Assembly: GCA_016745215.1 (NCBI GenBank)
Contig: CP050890.1
Coordinates: 7,271,001 to 7,335,000 of the forward strand
Length of the DNA stretch: 64,000 nucleotides
Source: Thiohalocapsa sp. PB-PSB1
GTDB taxonomy: Bacteria; Pseudomonadota; Gammaproteobacteria; Chromatiales; Chromatiaceae
Direction: 5' to 3'
Under the pieces are notes generated by a model. The model searched no databases and was not told where the DNA came from. It worked only from the letters and a program-made list of their open reading frames with translations. Shown in pieces: positions 1 through 8,916 of the stretch (the stretch's first letter is position 1; each line of letters starts with the position of its first letter). The position numbers and the translations under genes are program-made.

Positions 1-12
1 CACAGATCAAGT

Positions 13-2865
13 ATGACCAACGATCAACAACCGGGTATCGCCGAGCATCATTGGCAGCAATGGCTTGACTGGGCTGCCGAGCATGAGTTCGGCGTGCCAT
101 CCGACGCTGAATTCCACCAGGCGCGCTTGCGAGTCTGGGAGGCCAGCGAGTTTGCCGCGCTGACCGCAGCACGTAGCCCGGAAACGCTGGCAAGCCTGAT
201 TACGGACGGGGATCTTGGACGTCGCTTCCAACCCGGCACTCTGTCCACCCAGCTCAGCACGGCCCTCACTGATGTCATTGACGAAACCGGGCTGCAACGG
301 GCGTTGCGTCTATTCCGGCGGCGCCAGATGTTGCGCATCGTTTGGCGCGACCTATCCGGCTGGGCCAATCTGGACGAAACCCTGGAGGATCTGAGCGATC
401 TGGCAGATTGCTGTATTCAGCAAAGCCTGGCATTGCTGCGAACATGGACCGAAACCGAACTTGGTATTCCGCGGGATGCAAACGGTCAAGCGCAGGCGCT
501 TGTCGTACTCGGTATGGGTAAGCTTGGTGCCCGCGAGCTGAATTTGTCGTCCGATATCGATCTGATTTTCGCTTTTCCAAGCGCCGGCGAAGTGACCGGC
601 GGCCCGCGTCCGCTCGGCAACGAGAAGTTTTTCACCCTCCTATGCCAACGCCTGATCAGGGTGCTGGACATGCAGACCGTCGACGGTTTCGTGTTCCGTG
701 TCGATACCCGTTTGCGGCCGTTCGGCGCTGCCGGCCCGCTGGCCATGAATTTCGACGCCATGGAGGGCTATTATCACTCCCAGGCGCGCGAATGGGAGCG
801 CTATGCAATGATCAAAGCGCGCATCGTGGCTGGCGAGCCGGATGCCGCCGCCGAACTGACGGAGCTGTTGCGGCCGTTCGTCTACCGCCGCTATTTGGAC
901 TTCGGCGCCATCGAATCCCTGCGCAATCTGAAGGCGATCATCGATCGCGAACTCAAGCGCAAGGGCATGGCCGATAATCTGAAGCTTGGTCCCGGCGGAA
1001 TTCGGGAAATCGAGTTCATCGGCCAGTCTTTCCAGCTGATTCGCGGTGGCCGCAATCCGGACTTGCAGATGCGCCCGATTCAGCCGGTATTGGCATTGCT
1101 GGGAGCCAAAGGTTTTCTCGATTCGCAAACGGTCGTCGATCTCACGGCCGCATATCGGTTTCTGCGTTTGGTCGAGAATCGCCTGCAAGCCTGGCAGGAT
1201 CGTCAGACGCATGTGCTCCCCGAACATCCCGAGGCGCGCTTGCGCCTGGCACGCAGCATGGGATTTGACGATTGGCAGGGTTTCAAAACCCAGCTGAACT
1301 TGCACCGGTCGCATGTTCAGGCCTGCTTCGACGACATTTTTGCCGGGCCTGGGCCGCGCGCTGAAGCCGATGATCCGCTCGCATCGCTTTGGTCGAATGG
1401 ATCAGACTCAGAGCAGACCCCAGCGCTGTTATCGCGGATCGGCTTCCAGGATCCGCTTGCGGCGATAGAGCGGCTGCAGGATTTTCGTGCCGCCGTTGAG
1501 CGCAAGGGGCTCAGCAGCCGCGGCGTTCAGCGCATGGCAATCCTCATGCCGCGCCTGTTGGGCAACATTGCCAAAAGCTCCGCGCCGGATCGGGCATTGG
1601 GCGGCGTGCTCAAGGTACTGGAAGCAGTCAGCGGCCGTACCGCTTACCTGGCCATGCTGGTCGAGCATCCAGATGCCCTGCACCAGCTGGTTACGCTATG
1701 CGCCAAAAGTACCTGGTTTGGAGAGCGCACCGCCAAGCACCCACTGCTGCTTGATGAACTGCTGGACCCGCAGCGCCTGTTCGCACCTTTGGACCGGGCG
1801 CAGCTGGAACATGAGCTGGATCTGTTGCTAGCCAACGTCAACGGCGACGATCTGGAGCAACGCATGGAACGCCTGCGTCAGTTTGCCCAAGGCAATATGC
1901 TGCGCGTGGCCGCCGCCGACGTTACCGATCGCATTCCGTTAACCGTGGTCAGCAACTATTTGACAGGCATTGCCGAAGTGGCGATAGCCCGCGCTCTGGC
2001 GATTGCCTATTGCGACCTGTCCAGGCGCCACGGCACCCCGCAGGACACCGGTGTTGACAACTCGGGCTTCCTGGCCCTCGGATACGGTAAACTCGGCGGC
2101 ATCGAGCTCGGGTACAACTCAGACCTGGATCTGGTGTTCGTCTATGACGACGCACTGGCCACCGGCAGCACCGACGGCCAACGGCCAATCAGTAATCCCC
2201 AATTCTATGTGCGTCTGGGCCAGCGCCTGATTCACCTGATGACCACGCCCACCTATTCCGGCATTCTCTACGACGTCGACATGCGCCTGCGTCCGGATGG
2301 CAACCAGGGCATGCTTGCCCGTTCGCTAAAATCCTTTGCCGAATACCAGGCTAGCGATGCTTGGACCTGGGAGCACCAGGCGTTGGTGCGGGCACGACCT
2401 GTGGCCGGCGACCAACGTATAGCGCGGCGTTTTGCCACGGTGCGCACCGACATTCTGAGGCTTGAACGTGATCCGGACGATGTGCGTCAAGCAGTGGCTA
2501 ACATGCGCACCAAGATGCGCGACAATCTGGACAAAACCGGCGACGGACGATTCGACTTGAAACAGGGCCGCGGCGGTATTGCCGATGTCGAGTTTATGGT
2601 TCAATACGCGGTGCTGCGCTGGGCATGGCGGCATCCGGAGCTGACAGCCTGGACCGACAACATCCGCTTGCTGGAAACCTTGGATAAACTGCAGCTGCTG
2701 CCCGGCGGTACGGCGCTTGAATTAACCGAAAGCTACAAGGCACTGCGGGCGATGTATCATCGTAATGCTTTGCAAGACAGCCCAGGGCTGGTGCCGGATG
2801 AACAACTACAGCCCGAGCGCCGACGCGTGGCCGAGGTCTGGCAGGAATTGATGGAAATGACCTGA
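13..2865 (+). CDS. glnE: Bifunctional glutamine synthetase adenylyltransferase/adenylyl-removing enzyme
   Basis: GlnE attaches AMP to, and removes it from, glutamine synthetase, so it sets ammonia assimilation according to the PII signal. The protein has 950 residues, close to the roughly 946 of E. coli GlnE, so it appears complete although it starts 12 bases into the window. Two nucleotidyltransferase domains are visible. The N-terminal deadenylylase half has GMGKLGARELN at about 167-177 followed by DIDLIF, and the C-terminal adenylylase half has GYGKLGG at about 690 followed by DLDLVF. The next gene is ilvE, an order also seen in Pseudomonas. The ribosome binding site cannot be judged this close to the edge. 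Confidence 0.97.
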   Translation: MTNDQQPGIAEHHWQQWLDWAAEHEFGVPSDAEFHQARLRVWEASEFAALTAARSPETLASLITDGDLGRRFQPGTLSTQLSTALTDVIDETGLQRALRLFRRRQMLRIVWRDLSGWANLDETLEDLSDLADCCIQQSLALLRTWTETELGIPRDANGQAQALVVLGMGKLGARELNLSSDIDLIFAFPSAGEVTGGPRPLGNEKFFTLLCQRLIRVLDMQTVDGFVFRVDTRLRPFGAAGPLAMNFDAMEGYYHSQAREWERYAMIKARIVAGEPDAAAELTELLRPFVYRRYLDFGAIESLRNLKAIIDRELKRKGMADNLKLGPGGIREIEFIGQSFQLIRGGRNPDLQMRPIQPVLALLGAKGFLDSQTVVDLTAAYRFLRLVENRLQAWQDRQTHVLPEHPEARLRLARSMGFDDWQGFKTQLNLHRSHVQACFDDIFAGPGPRAEADDPLASLWSNGSDSEQTPALLSRIGFQDPLAAIERLQDFRAAVERKGLSSRGVQRMAILMPRLLGNIAKSSAPDRALGGVLKVLEAVSGRTAYLAMLVEHPDALHQLVTLCAKSTWFGERTAKHPLLLDELLDPQRLFAPLDRAQLEHELDLLLANVNGDDLEQRMERLRQFAQGNMLRVAAADVTDRIPLTVVSNYLTGIAEVAIARALAIAYCDLSRRHGTPQDTGVDNSGFLALGYGKLGGIELGYNSDLDLVFVYDDALATGSTDGQRPISNPQFYVRLGQRLIHLMTTPTYSGILYDVDMRLRPDGNQGMLARSLKSFAEYQASDAWTWEHQALVRARPVAGDQRIARRFATVRTDILRLERDPDDVRQAVANMRTKMRDNLDKTGDGRFDLKQGRGGIADVEFMVQYAVLRWAWRHPELTAWTDNIRLLETLDKLQLLPGGTALELTESYKALRAMYHRNALQDSPGLVPDEQLQPERRRVAEVWQELMEMT

Positions 2866-2992
2866 TGGATGCCTAACGGATGCAGATTAGCGGATGCAAG
2901 GCGGGCAAGCCGGCAAACAGCCTTGAATACCCGGGCCCTCGGCCCTTTTCCCGGCCCTTGTTGATGGCCGTTCTTCCGTAGGAGCAGCAACC

Positions 2993-3913
2993 ATGACGAT
3001 GGCTGACCGTGACGGCTTAATCTGGCATAACGGCAATATCGTGGACTGGCGCGAGGCGCAGACCCATGTACTCACCCACACCCTACACTATGGCATGGGG
3101 GTTTTCGAGGGCGTGCGCGCGTATGCAACCGATCAGGGGCCGGCGATCTTTCGCTTGCGCGAGCATACCGATCGGCTGTTCAATTCGGCCCATATCTTAG
3201 GCATGAAATTGCCGTACGACCGCGACACCATCAACGAGGCTCATCGCATTGCGGTACGTGAGAACAATCTGGAGTCCGCGTACATCCGCCCAATGTTCTA
3301 CTATGGTCCCGAGGGAATGGGCCTGCGCGCGGACAATCTCAACGTCCATTGTATTGTCGCCGCATGGGAATGGGGTTCGTACTTGGGCGAGGAGAATATG
3401 CAAAACGGCATCCGCGTGCGGGTGTCGTCCTTTACGCGCCATCATGTCAATGTGACCATGTGTCGGGCCAAGGCCAACGGGAACTATATGAACTCCATGA
3501 TGGCGCTACAGGAAGCATTGCGTGACGGCTATGACGAAGCCTTGCTGCTCGACGCCCATGGGCTGGTGATGGAAGGCAGCGGCGAGAATATTTTCATTGT
3601 GCACGACGGCGTCTTGCACACGCCAGACCTGACCTCGGCGCTTGACGGCATCACGCGCCGCACCGTGATCCAACTGGCGGGGGAGATTGGCATCCAGGTG
3701 ATCGAAAAGCGCATCACCCGCGACGAGGTTTATATTGCCGACGAGGCCTTTTTCACCGGCACCGCCGCCGAAATCACACCGATTCGCGAGGTGGATGGCC
3801 GCAACATCGGCAACGGCACCCGCGGTCCCATCACCGAGCGACTGCAAAAGCTGTACTTCGACCTGGTCCACGGCCGCTCCGATGCACATCGCGCATGGCT
3901 GACGCTGGTCTGA
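2993..3913 (+). CDS. ilvE: Branched-chain amino acid aminotransferase
   Basis: This is a fold-type IV PLP aminotransferase that performs the last step of leucine, isoleucine and valine synthesis with glutamate as amino donor. It has 306 residues, the usual family length. The PLP lysine is expected at about residue 160 in RAKANGNYMNS, and the cofactor-binding EGSGENIF follows at about 195. An AGGAG-like site (aggagcagcaacc) precedes the ATG; a second ATG two codons later is an alternative start. It lies 127 bases after glnE, as in pseudomonads. The leuA gene of the same pathway is in this window but far away. Confidence 0.95.
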   Translation: MTMADRDGLIWHNGNIVDWREAQTHVLTHTLHYGMGVFEGVRAYATDQGPAIFRLREHTDRLFNSAHILGMKLPYDRDTINEAHRIAVRENNLESAYIRPMFYYGPEGMGLRADNLNVHCIVAAWEWGSYLGEENMQNGIRVRVSSFTRHHVNVTMCRAKANGNYMNSMMALQEALRDGYDEALLLDAHGLVMEGSGENIFIVHDGVLHTPDLTSALDGITRRTVIQLAGEIGIQVIEKRITRDEVYIADEAFFTGTAAEITPIREVDGRNIGNGTRGPITERLQKLYFDLVHGRSDAHRAWLTLV

Positions 3914-4053
3914 CAGTTACCTATCCCTTAGGCGTTGACCGCAGGGCATCGCCAACACGCTGGGCTGCAGGCTTGCCAGCCCAAGCTGGCCGACACCGAC
4001 CAGCCCAGCTCATCGACACTCTATCGCAAGTCCATAAAACCTTCCCTACAACT

Positions 4054-4281
4054 ATGGAAAAAATCATCCCCGATCCTTCGCTCGACACCAGCAACATCCA
4101 GCCGCCACCACGCTCTGGCGAGATCACGATCGTTACCCGCGACGACCTTCCCCTTTGCTGTCCTCTGCCCGGGGAGCATGTCTGGAACATGCATCCGCGG
4201 ATCTATCTGCCGATTGAGGATGATCCGGACGGCCAGGCCATCTGTCCCTACTGTGGCGCCCGCTACCAGTTGCAATCTTGA
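4054..4281 (+). CDS. Zinc-finger (CHCC-type) small protein
   Basis: This is a 75-residue protein that I start at the internal ATG reading MEKIIPDP, because the longer frame from 3895 overlaps the ilvE end and has unrelated sequence. The C-terminal half carries a pattern of conserved Cys and His (LCCPLP, HPRIYLP, CPYCGARY) typical of the zf-CHCC family, which is related to the mitochondrial complex I NDUFS6 subunit. Small proteins of this family commonly sit beside ilvE in gammaproteobacteria. Its stop overlaps the proposed TTG start of the helicase gene downstream. The cellular role is not known; zinc binding is inferred from the family. Confidence 0.8.
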   Translation: MEKIIPDPSLDTSNIQPPPRSGEITIVTRDDLPLCCPLPGEHVWNMHPRIYLPIEDDPDGQAICPYCGARYQLQS

Positions 4282-5627
4282 CCAACGCACCGATACCCGA
4301 GACCTTCGACGACATCGACCTGCCCGAACCCCTGCTTCGGGGGCTCGCCAAGGCCGGATTGACAACCCCGACGCGGGTGCAGCAACAGGTCATTCCGGCT
4401 GTACTGTCGGGCGCCGATTTGCTTGTCTCGGCGGCCACTGGCTCTGGTAAGACATTGGCCTTTCTGCTGCCCATCATGCAGCAGCTGCTCGACCGGCGCG
4501 TTGCCCAAAACAGCCCGCGCGTGCTCGTTCTGGTGCCCACCCGTGAACTGGCGCGTCAGATCCAAACTCATTTCATGGCAGTCGGCAGCTATACCAGGCT
4601 CACCGTCGAGGTTATCACCGGTGGCGAGAATCGCGGACATCAGATCAGCAGGTTACGGCGCAACCCGGATTTGTTGATCGCCACGCCAGGTCGACTGGTG
4701 GAACACCTGGAGATCGGCGAAGCCGAACTCGACGAGTTGCAATATCTGGTGCTGGACGAAGCCGACCGCATGCTCGACATGGGTTTTGCCGAGCAGGTAT
4801 TGGCTATCCTTGGACACTGTCGGCGCGAGCGGCAATCCCTGTTGTTCTCTGCCACATTGCAACAACGTGGCTTGGACGACCTGGCCGCACATTTGTTGCG
4901 CCAGCCGCGCACTCTGATCATGGATGTCGTACGCGCGCCGCACCCGGATATCCGCCACCAACTGTTGCTCAGCGATGCATTCGAGCACAAGCGCCAGCAG
5001 CTCCATTGGCTTTTATGTAACGAACCTGCTGATAAAACCCTGGTGTTCGTCAACAAACGTGAACGCGCCGAACAGCTCGGCAATTGGCTTATCGGCCAAC
5101 AGCAGCGTTGTGCCGTACTGCATGGCGAATTGGACCAACCTGAGCGCAAGCGGGTGATGCGCCTGTTCCGCGATGGCCGTGTTTCTGTACTGATTGCCAC
5201 CGATTTGGCTGCGCGCGGCCTGGACGTGCCCGGCGTGCAGCGTGTTGTGAACTTCGATGTACCGCGCGCAGGGGAGGACTACCTGCACCGCAGCGGGCGG
5301 ACTGGACGTGCTGGCGAGCAAGGCACTGCCGTGACTTTGGTTGCCGCGCCGGAATGGAATCGCATGCAAGGCATCCAGCGCTATCTGCACCTGGACATAC
5401 AGCAACGCGTGATCGACGAGTGGCCAGCGCATTTCAGCGGTGCGCCGAGGCGCAGCAAATCGCGCAAACGCCAGCAGGGCGCCATGGTCAAATCAAAGCT
5501 GGCCAAACAGGCCCAAGCCAAGCCCAAAGACCGCCTGCGCGATCGTAAGAACATCGGCAAACGGCGCAAACCCTCATCCCGGCCCGGCATCGAGTCTGGC
5601 TTCGAGCCGCCAAAGCGCCGTAATTGA
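4278..5627 (+). CDS. srmB: DEAD-box RNA helicase, SrmB-like
   Basis: This is an ATP-dependent RNA helicase likely acting in 50S ribosome assembly. It has 449 residues. Visible motifs are Walker A AATGSGKT (about 52-59), PTREL, DEAD at about 160, the SAT motif in LLFSATLQ, and motif VI HRSGRTGRAG at about 338. The basic tail contains DRKNIGKRRKPS, which closely matches the C-terminus of E. coli SrmB, so I prefer SrmB to RhlE or DbpA. The start is a TTG overlapping the previous stop by four bases, which suggests coupled translation. No other start fits the N-terminal Q-motif region as well. Confidence 0.88.
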   Translation: MTNAPIPETFDDIDLPEPLLRGLAKAGLTTPTRVQQQVIPAVLSGADLLVSAATGSGKTLAFLLPIMQQLLDRRVAQNSPRVLVLVPTRELARQIQTHFMAVGSYTRLTVEVITGGENRGHQISRLRRNPDLLIATPGRLVEHLEIGEAELDELQYLVLDEADRMLDMGFAEQVLAILGHCRRERQSLLFSATLQQRGLDDLAAHLLRQPRTLIMDVVRAPHPDIRHQLLLSDAFEHKRQQLHWLLCNEPADKTLVFVNKRERAEQLGNWLIGQQQRCAVLHGELDQPERKRVMRLFRDGRVSVLIATDLAARGLDVPGVQRVVNFDVPRAGEDYLHRSGRTGRAGEQGTAVTLVAAPEWNRMQGIQRYLHLDIQQRVIDEWPAHFSGAPRRSKSRKRQQGAMVKSKLAKQAQAKPKDRLRDRKNIGKRRKPSSRPGIESGFEPPKRRN

Positions 5628-5642
5628 TGGCACAGCGCGCGT

Positions 5643-6374
5643 TCAACGCAGATCGGCGACACGCTGGCCCTCGGCGAAGTTCAGCGTGCCCTCGTAGATA
5701 GCGCGCCCAGTGATGGCGCCGATGATGCCGCTGTCGGCCACCGCCGCAAGCGCCTTCACATCTTCAAGGTTGGTGATGCCGCCGGAGGCGATGATCGGCA
5801 CGGCAGAGGCCTCGGCAAGGCGCCGGGTGGCGTCGACATTCGGGCCTGTGAGCATGCCGTCACGGCCGATGTCGGTATAGACGATGGCGTCAACACCATC
5901 GTTCTCGAAGCGCCGCACCAGCTGCTGGACCGGATGGTCGGTGACCACCGCCCAGCCATTGATCGCGACCTGACCGTCCCTGGCGTCCAGACCAACGATG
6001 ATGTTGCCGGCAAAAGCGCGACAGGCGCGACCGACGAACTCGGGCTCTTTCACCGCCTGTGTGCCGATGATGCACCAGGTAACGCCAGCGTCCAGATAGG
6101 CAGCGATGGTGCGCTCATCGCGAATACCGCCGCCGACCTGGATCGGCAATTGCGGCAAGGCCGCCGCGATGGCACGGATGGCATCGCCGTTCACCGGCTC
6201 GCCGGCGAAGGCGCCGTTCAGGTCCACCAGGTGCAATCGGCGGGCACCGGCATCGACCCAGCGCCGGGCCATTTCCACCGGATCATCTGAGAATACCGTC
6301 TCGTCGTCCATGCGGCCTTGGCGTAGGCGCACGCATTTGCCGTCCTTGAGGTCGATGGCGGGGATCAGAAGCAT
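5643..6374 (-). CDS. hisA: ProFAR isomerase (histidine biosynthesis)
   Basis: HisA is 1-(5-phosphoribosyl)-5-[(5-phosphoribosylamino)methylideneamino]imidazole-4-carboxamide isomerase, a TIM-barrel enzyme of histidine synthesis. It has 243 residues, the full family length. The two catalytic aspartates are recognisable as D8 in PAIDLKDGK and D130 in VGLDARDG, and the phosphate-binding GGGIRDE and ASGGI loops are present. It converges on srmB with only 15 bases between the stops. No other his genes are in the window, so it is either separated from the his operon or the operon lies elsewhere. Confidence 0.96.
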   Translation of the reverse strand: MLLIPAIDLKDGKCVRLRQGRMDDETVFSDDPVEMARRWVDAGARRLHLVDLNGAFAGEPVNGDAIRAIAAALPQLPIQVGGGIRDERTIAAYLDAGVTWCIIGTQAVKEPEFVGRACRAFAGNIIVGLDARDGQVAINGWAVVTDHPVQQLVRRFENDGVDAIVYTDIGRDGMLTGPNVDATRRLAEASAVPIIASGGITNLEDVKALAAVADSGIIGAITGRAIYEGTLNFAEGQRVADLR

Positions 6375-6706
6375 GAGGAAGGCTCCGCGGGTTGCGTTGG
6401 TGGGCTGGCAGGGATGATAGAGATTTCAGCAGGATGCTTGACTATGCGTTGCAAGTGTATTGGGCTCGATGCGAGCGTTGCGTTGTGGTTGCTGTAAGCT
6501 CATCTCGGCGATCTCTACCTTCATTGATAGACCTCCTCGTGAGCCGATCGTTGCGTGACGAGCAAGAAGCTGGTCTTGGTCATGCAAAAATCTGCCGTGG
6601 CTGTAGTATAGGTGCTGCAGGAGGTAAGCAAGTACCTGAAGTCTCGCAGCTTGGCTGGCAATCATTCTTTATTCAGTTTGTTGACACAGTAAGAGAGTTT
6701 AATCCT
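6375..6706. other. Divergent intergenic region hisA/wrbA-like
   Basis: This 332-bp gap lies between divergent starts. An open frame runs through it upstream of the WrbA-like ATG, but its residues do not resemble any family and its codon use differs from the gene, so I treat it as non-coding. A TTGACA at 6681-6686 resembles a -35 box, but no good -10 lies at the right spacing before the start. Confidence 0.4.
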
Positions 6707-7303
6707 ATGTCCTACGTCCTGGTACTCTACTACAGCCGCTATGGTGCAACAGCCGAGATGGCGCGCCTGGTTGCACGCGGCGTCGAAGAAGGCGGTCTGG
6801 AGGCTCGCTTGCGCACGCTGCCAGCGGTCTCGACGGTCTGTGAATCGGTGGCAGACAGCATCCCGGAACAAGGCCCCCCCTACGCCAGTCACGACGACCT
6901 CGCACAGTGTTGCGCACTTGCATTGGGTAGTCCAACCCGCTTCGGCAACATGGCCGCGGCGATGAAGTACTTTCTTGACGGCACCTCACCACTCTGGCTG
7001 AAAGGCCAGTTGGCCGGCAAGCCTGCTGGCGTGTTCACATCCACATCCAGCCTGCATGGCGGCCAGGAAAGCACCTTGCTTTCGATGATGATCCCGCTGC
7101 TGCATCATGGTATGTTGTTGCTTGGCTTGCCTTACAGCGAGACAGATTTACTGCATACACAGGCCGGCGGCACGCCGTACGGCCCGTCGCATCTGGCCGG
7201 TATCGACAATGACCGGCCGCTCTGCGACGCCGAGAAACGCCTTTGTACTGCCCTCGGGCTCAGACTCGCCAACGTCGCCCTGGCACTGCAACCTTCAGCC
7301 TGA
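6707..7303 (+). CDS. WrbA-type NAD(P)H:quinone oxidoreductase (flavodoxin fold)
   Basis: This is a 198-residue flavoprotein of the WrbA family, expected to bind FMN and reduce quinones by two electrons, protecting against redox cycling. The start is the ATG reading MSYVLVLYYSRYGAT, whose YYSRYGAT segment is the phosphate-binding loop for FMN. The typical SPTRFGNMAAAMKYFLDG and STSSLHGGQE segments follow. The gene order wrbA then hda resembles the Pseudomonas PA0949-PA0947 region. A longer open frame begins at 6392, but the extra 105 residues look non-coding. WrbA or a close paralogue is possible, so no symbol is given. Confidence 0.9.
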   Translation: MSYVLVLYYSRYGATAEMARLVARGVEEGGLEARLRTLPAVSTVCESVADSIPEQGPPYASHDDLAQCCALALGSPTRFGNMAAAMKYFLDGTSPLWLKGQLAGKPAGVFTSTSSLHGGQESTLLSMMIPLLHHGMLLLGLPYSETDLLHTQAGGTPYGPSHLAGIDNDRPLCDAEKRLCTALGLRLANVALALQPSA

Positions 7304-7358
7304 CTCTGCCCAACCGCAGGCGAAACGCAACTGAACAGGCATTCTCCGGCAACTGACG

Positions 7359-8090
7359 ATGGAGCAACTGACCCTCGCGCTGAAACTGCCGGTCGCTGGC
7401 GGCTTCGAATCCTTTGTCGCCGATGGCAACGAAGAAATAATCGCAGCCCTACAACGCTGGACGACCGGAGACGGCCAACGCTATCTGTTTTTACACGGTG
7501 CGCCCGGCAGCGGCAAAAGCCACTTGCTTCAGGCCACTTGTCGCAGGAGTATCGATCTAGGACGAACCGCCCTTTACCTGCCGCTGGACCAGGACGGACC
7601 AGCCCCTGCCATGCTGGAAAACCTCGAGTGCCGCGATGCCGTCATTATCGATGCGCTGCAGGTCATCGCTGGCGACAGCGATTGGGAGCAGGCTTTGTTC
7701 GATCTCTACAACCGGCTGCAGGATGCCAACAGGCAGTTATTGGTAGCCGCACGAGCACCACCATCCGCTGTCGGGCTGGGTCTTGCGGATCTGGCCTCGC
7801 GCCTGAGCGCCGGACCCGCTTATGCCCTGCGTGCCCTTGACGATGCCGGAAGCATGCGCCTGCTGGAGGCTGCGGCAAAACAGCGCGGACTTCGCCTTGA
7901 CCCGGCGGCAGTTGGTTATATCCTAAACCGTTGCCCCCGCGAAGCGGGTTTTTTACTGAGCCTGATCGACGAGCTAGACCGACTGTCATTACAGCGTCGG
8001 CGCGCGCCAACGCTGCGCTTGATCAGTGAAATGCTCGCCGAACAGCAGGCCCGGAATCAGCGCCAGGCAGTCGCTGACAAAGGTCCATAA
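7359..8090 (+). CDS. hda: DnaA regulatory inactivator Hda
   Basis: Hda works with the DNA-loaded sliding clamp to stimulate ATP hydrolysis by DnaA after replication starts, which prevents over-initiation. The protein has 243 residues. The clamp-binding motif QLTLALKL lies at residues 3-10, directly after the start, and Walker A GAPGSGKS is at about 47-54. The family is the DnaA-like AAA+ domain without the DNA-binding domain IV, and the length agrees. The Walker B aspartate is likely in VIIDALQVI. The gene sits alone, 55 bases after the WrbA-like gene. Confidence 0.93.
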   Translation: MEQLTLALKLPVAGGFESFVADGNEEIIAALQRWTTGDGQRYLFLHGAPGSGKSHLLQATCRRSIDLGRTALYLPLDQDGPAPAMLENLECRDAVIIDALQVIAGDSDWEQALFDLYNRLQDANRQLLVAARAPPSAVGLGLADLASRLSAGPAYALRALDDAGSMRLLEAAAKQRGLRLDPAAVGYILNRCPREAGFLLSLIDELDRLSLQRRRAPTLRLISEMLAEQQARNQRQAVADKGP

Positions 8091-8207
8091 ACCAGGGCAA
8101 GACAAAGCCAAAACGGTTACCCTAGCCAGCGTTCCTCAGATACCGGGTTTGTGCGCCACCACTTGACCCGTGTTCCCGAATTTCCAACAGAGCTGTTTTA
8201 ACGCGCC

Positions 8208-8801
8208 ATGGTCCTGATGATCGACAACTATGACTCCTTCACCTACAACCTGGTGCAATACCTGGGTGAACTCGGCGCGGAGGTGCGCGTGGTACGCAAT
8301 GACGAGCTGTCGGTGGAGCAGGCGTTGGCACTGGCGCCGCGGCACATCGTCGTCTCGCCCGGACCCTGCACGCCCAATGAGGCGGGTATTTCAGTGTCGT
8401 TGATCCGTGCCGCGGCAGGCCGCATACCAATCCTCGGCGTATGCTTGGGGCACCAATCCATTGGACGTGCCTTTGGTGGCGAGATCATCAAGGCACACAC
8501 TGTAATGCACGGCAAGACCTCGCCCATCCATCACAGCAACACTGGCGTCTTCGCCGGCTTGAGCAATCCCTTCGAGGCCACCCGCTATCACTCCCTGGTG
8601 GTCGATAAGGCAACCTTGCCGCCGGAGTTGGAAGTAACCGCCTGGACCAGCGTCGACGGCGATGACAACGGCGGGCGCGATGAAATCATGGGTCTACGCC
8701 ATCGCACCATGCAGGTGCAGGGCGTGCAGTTCCATCCCGAGTCGATTTTGACTCGACAGGGTCATGCCTTGCTGAAAAATTTTCTCGACGACCATCCCTG
8801 A
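8208..8801 (+). CDS. trpG: Anthranilate synthase glutamine amidotransferase subunit
   Basis: TrpG supplies ammonia from glutamine to TrpE for anthranilate synthesis. It has 197 residues. The class I amidotransferase triad is visible as Cys79 in GVCLGHQ plus the His and Glu of VQFHPES near 175. It begins the trpG-trpD-trpC cluster on the plus strand; trpE is not in the window. In Pseudomonas the same trpGDC trio sits beside vfr, as here. The protein could also serve as PabA in folate synthesis, as many TrpG proteins do. Confidence 0.95.
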   Translation: MVLMIDNYDSFTYNLVQYLGELGAEVRVVRNDELSVEQALALAPRHIVVSPGPCTPNEAGISVSLIRAAAGRIPILGVCLGHQSIGRAFGGEIIKAHTVMHGKTSPIHHSNTGVFAGLSNPFEATRYHSLVVDKATLPPELEVTAWTSVDGDDNGGRDEIMGLRHRTMQVQGVQFHPESILTRQGHALLKNFLDDHP

Positions 8802-8916
8802 AAGCAAAGACCCCGGTGCGCAACAACGAGCGCGTGACAGGCAATGCAAAACGCCACCTGCAGTGCCCCGCGAAAGCAACCTTATACACAGCCATAGCCG
8901 TAGCCATAGCCAGACC

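Noticed and set aside
6392..6706. N-terminal extension of the WrbA-like gene
   Set aside because: The extension has no conserved sequence and covers a divergent promoter region; MSYVLVLYYSRYG is the family start.
8863..8916. Upstream ATG for trpD adding a Ser/His/Arg-rich tail
   Set aside because: The 18 extra codons are a hexanucleotide repeat (GCCATA/GCCGTA) with no match to TrpD N-termini; the ATG at 8917 fits the family.
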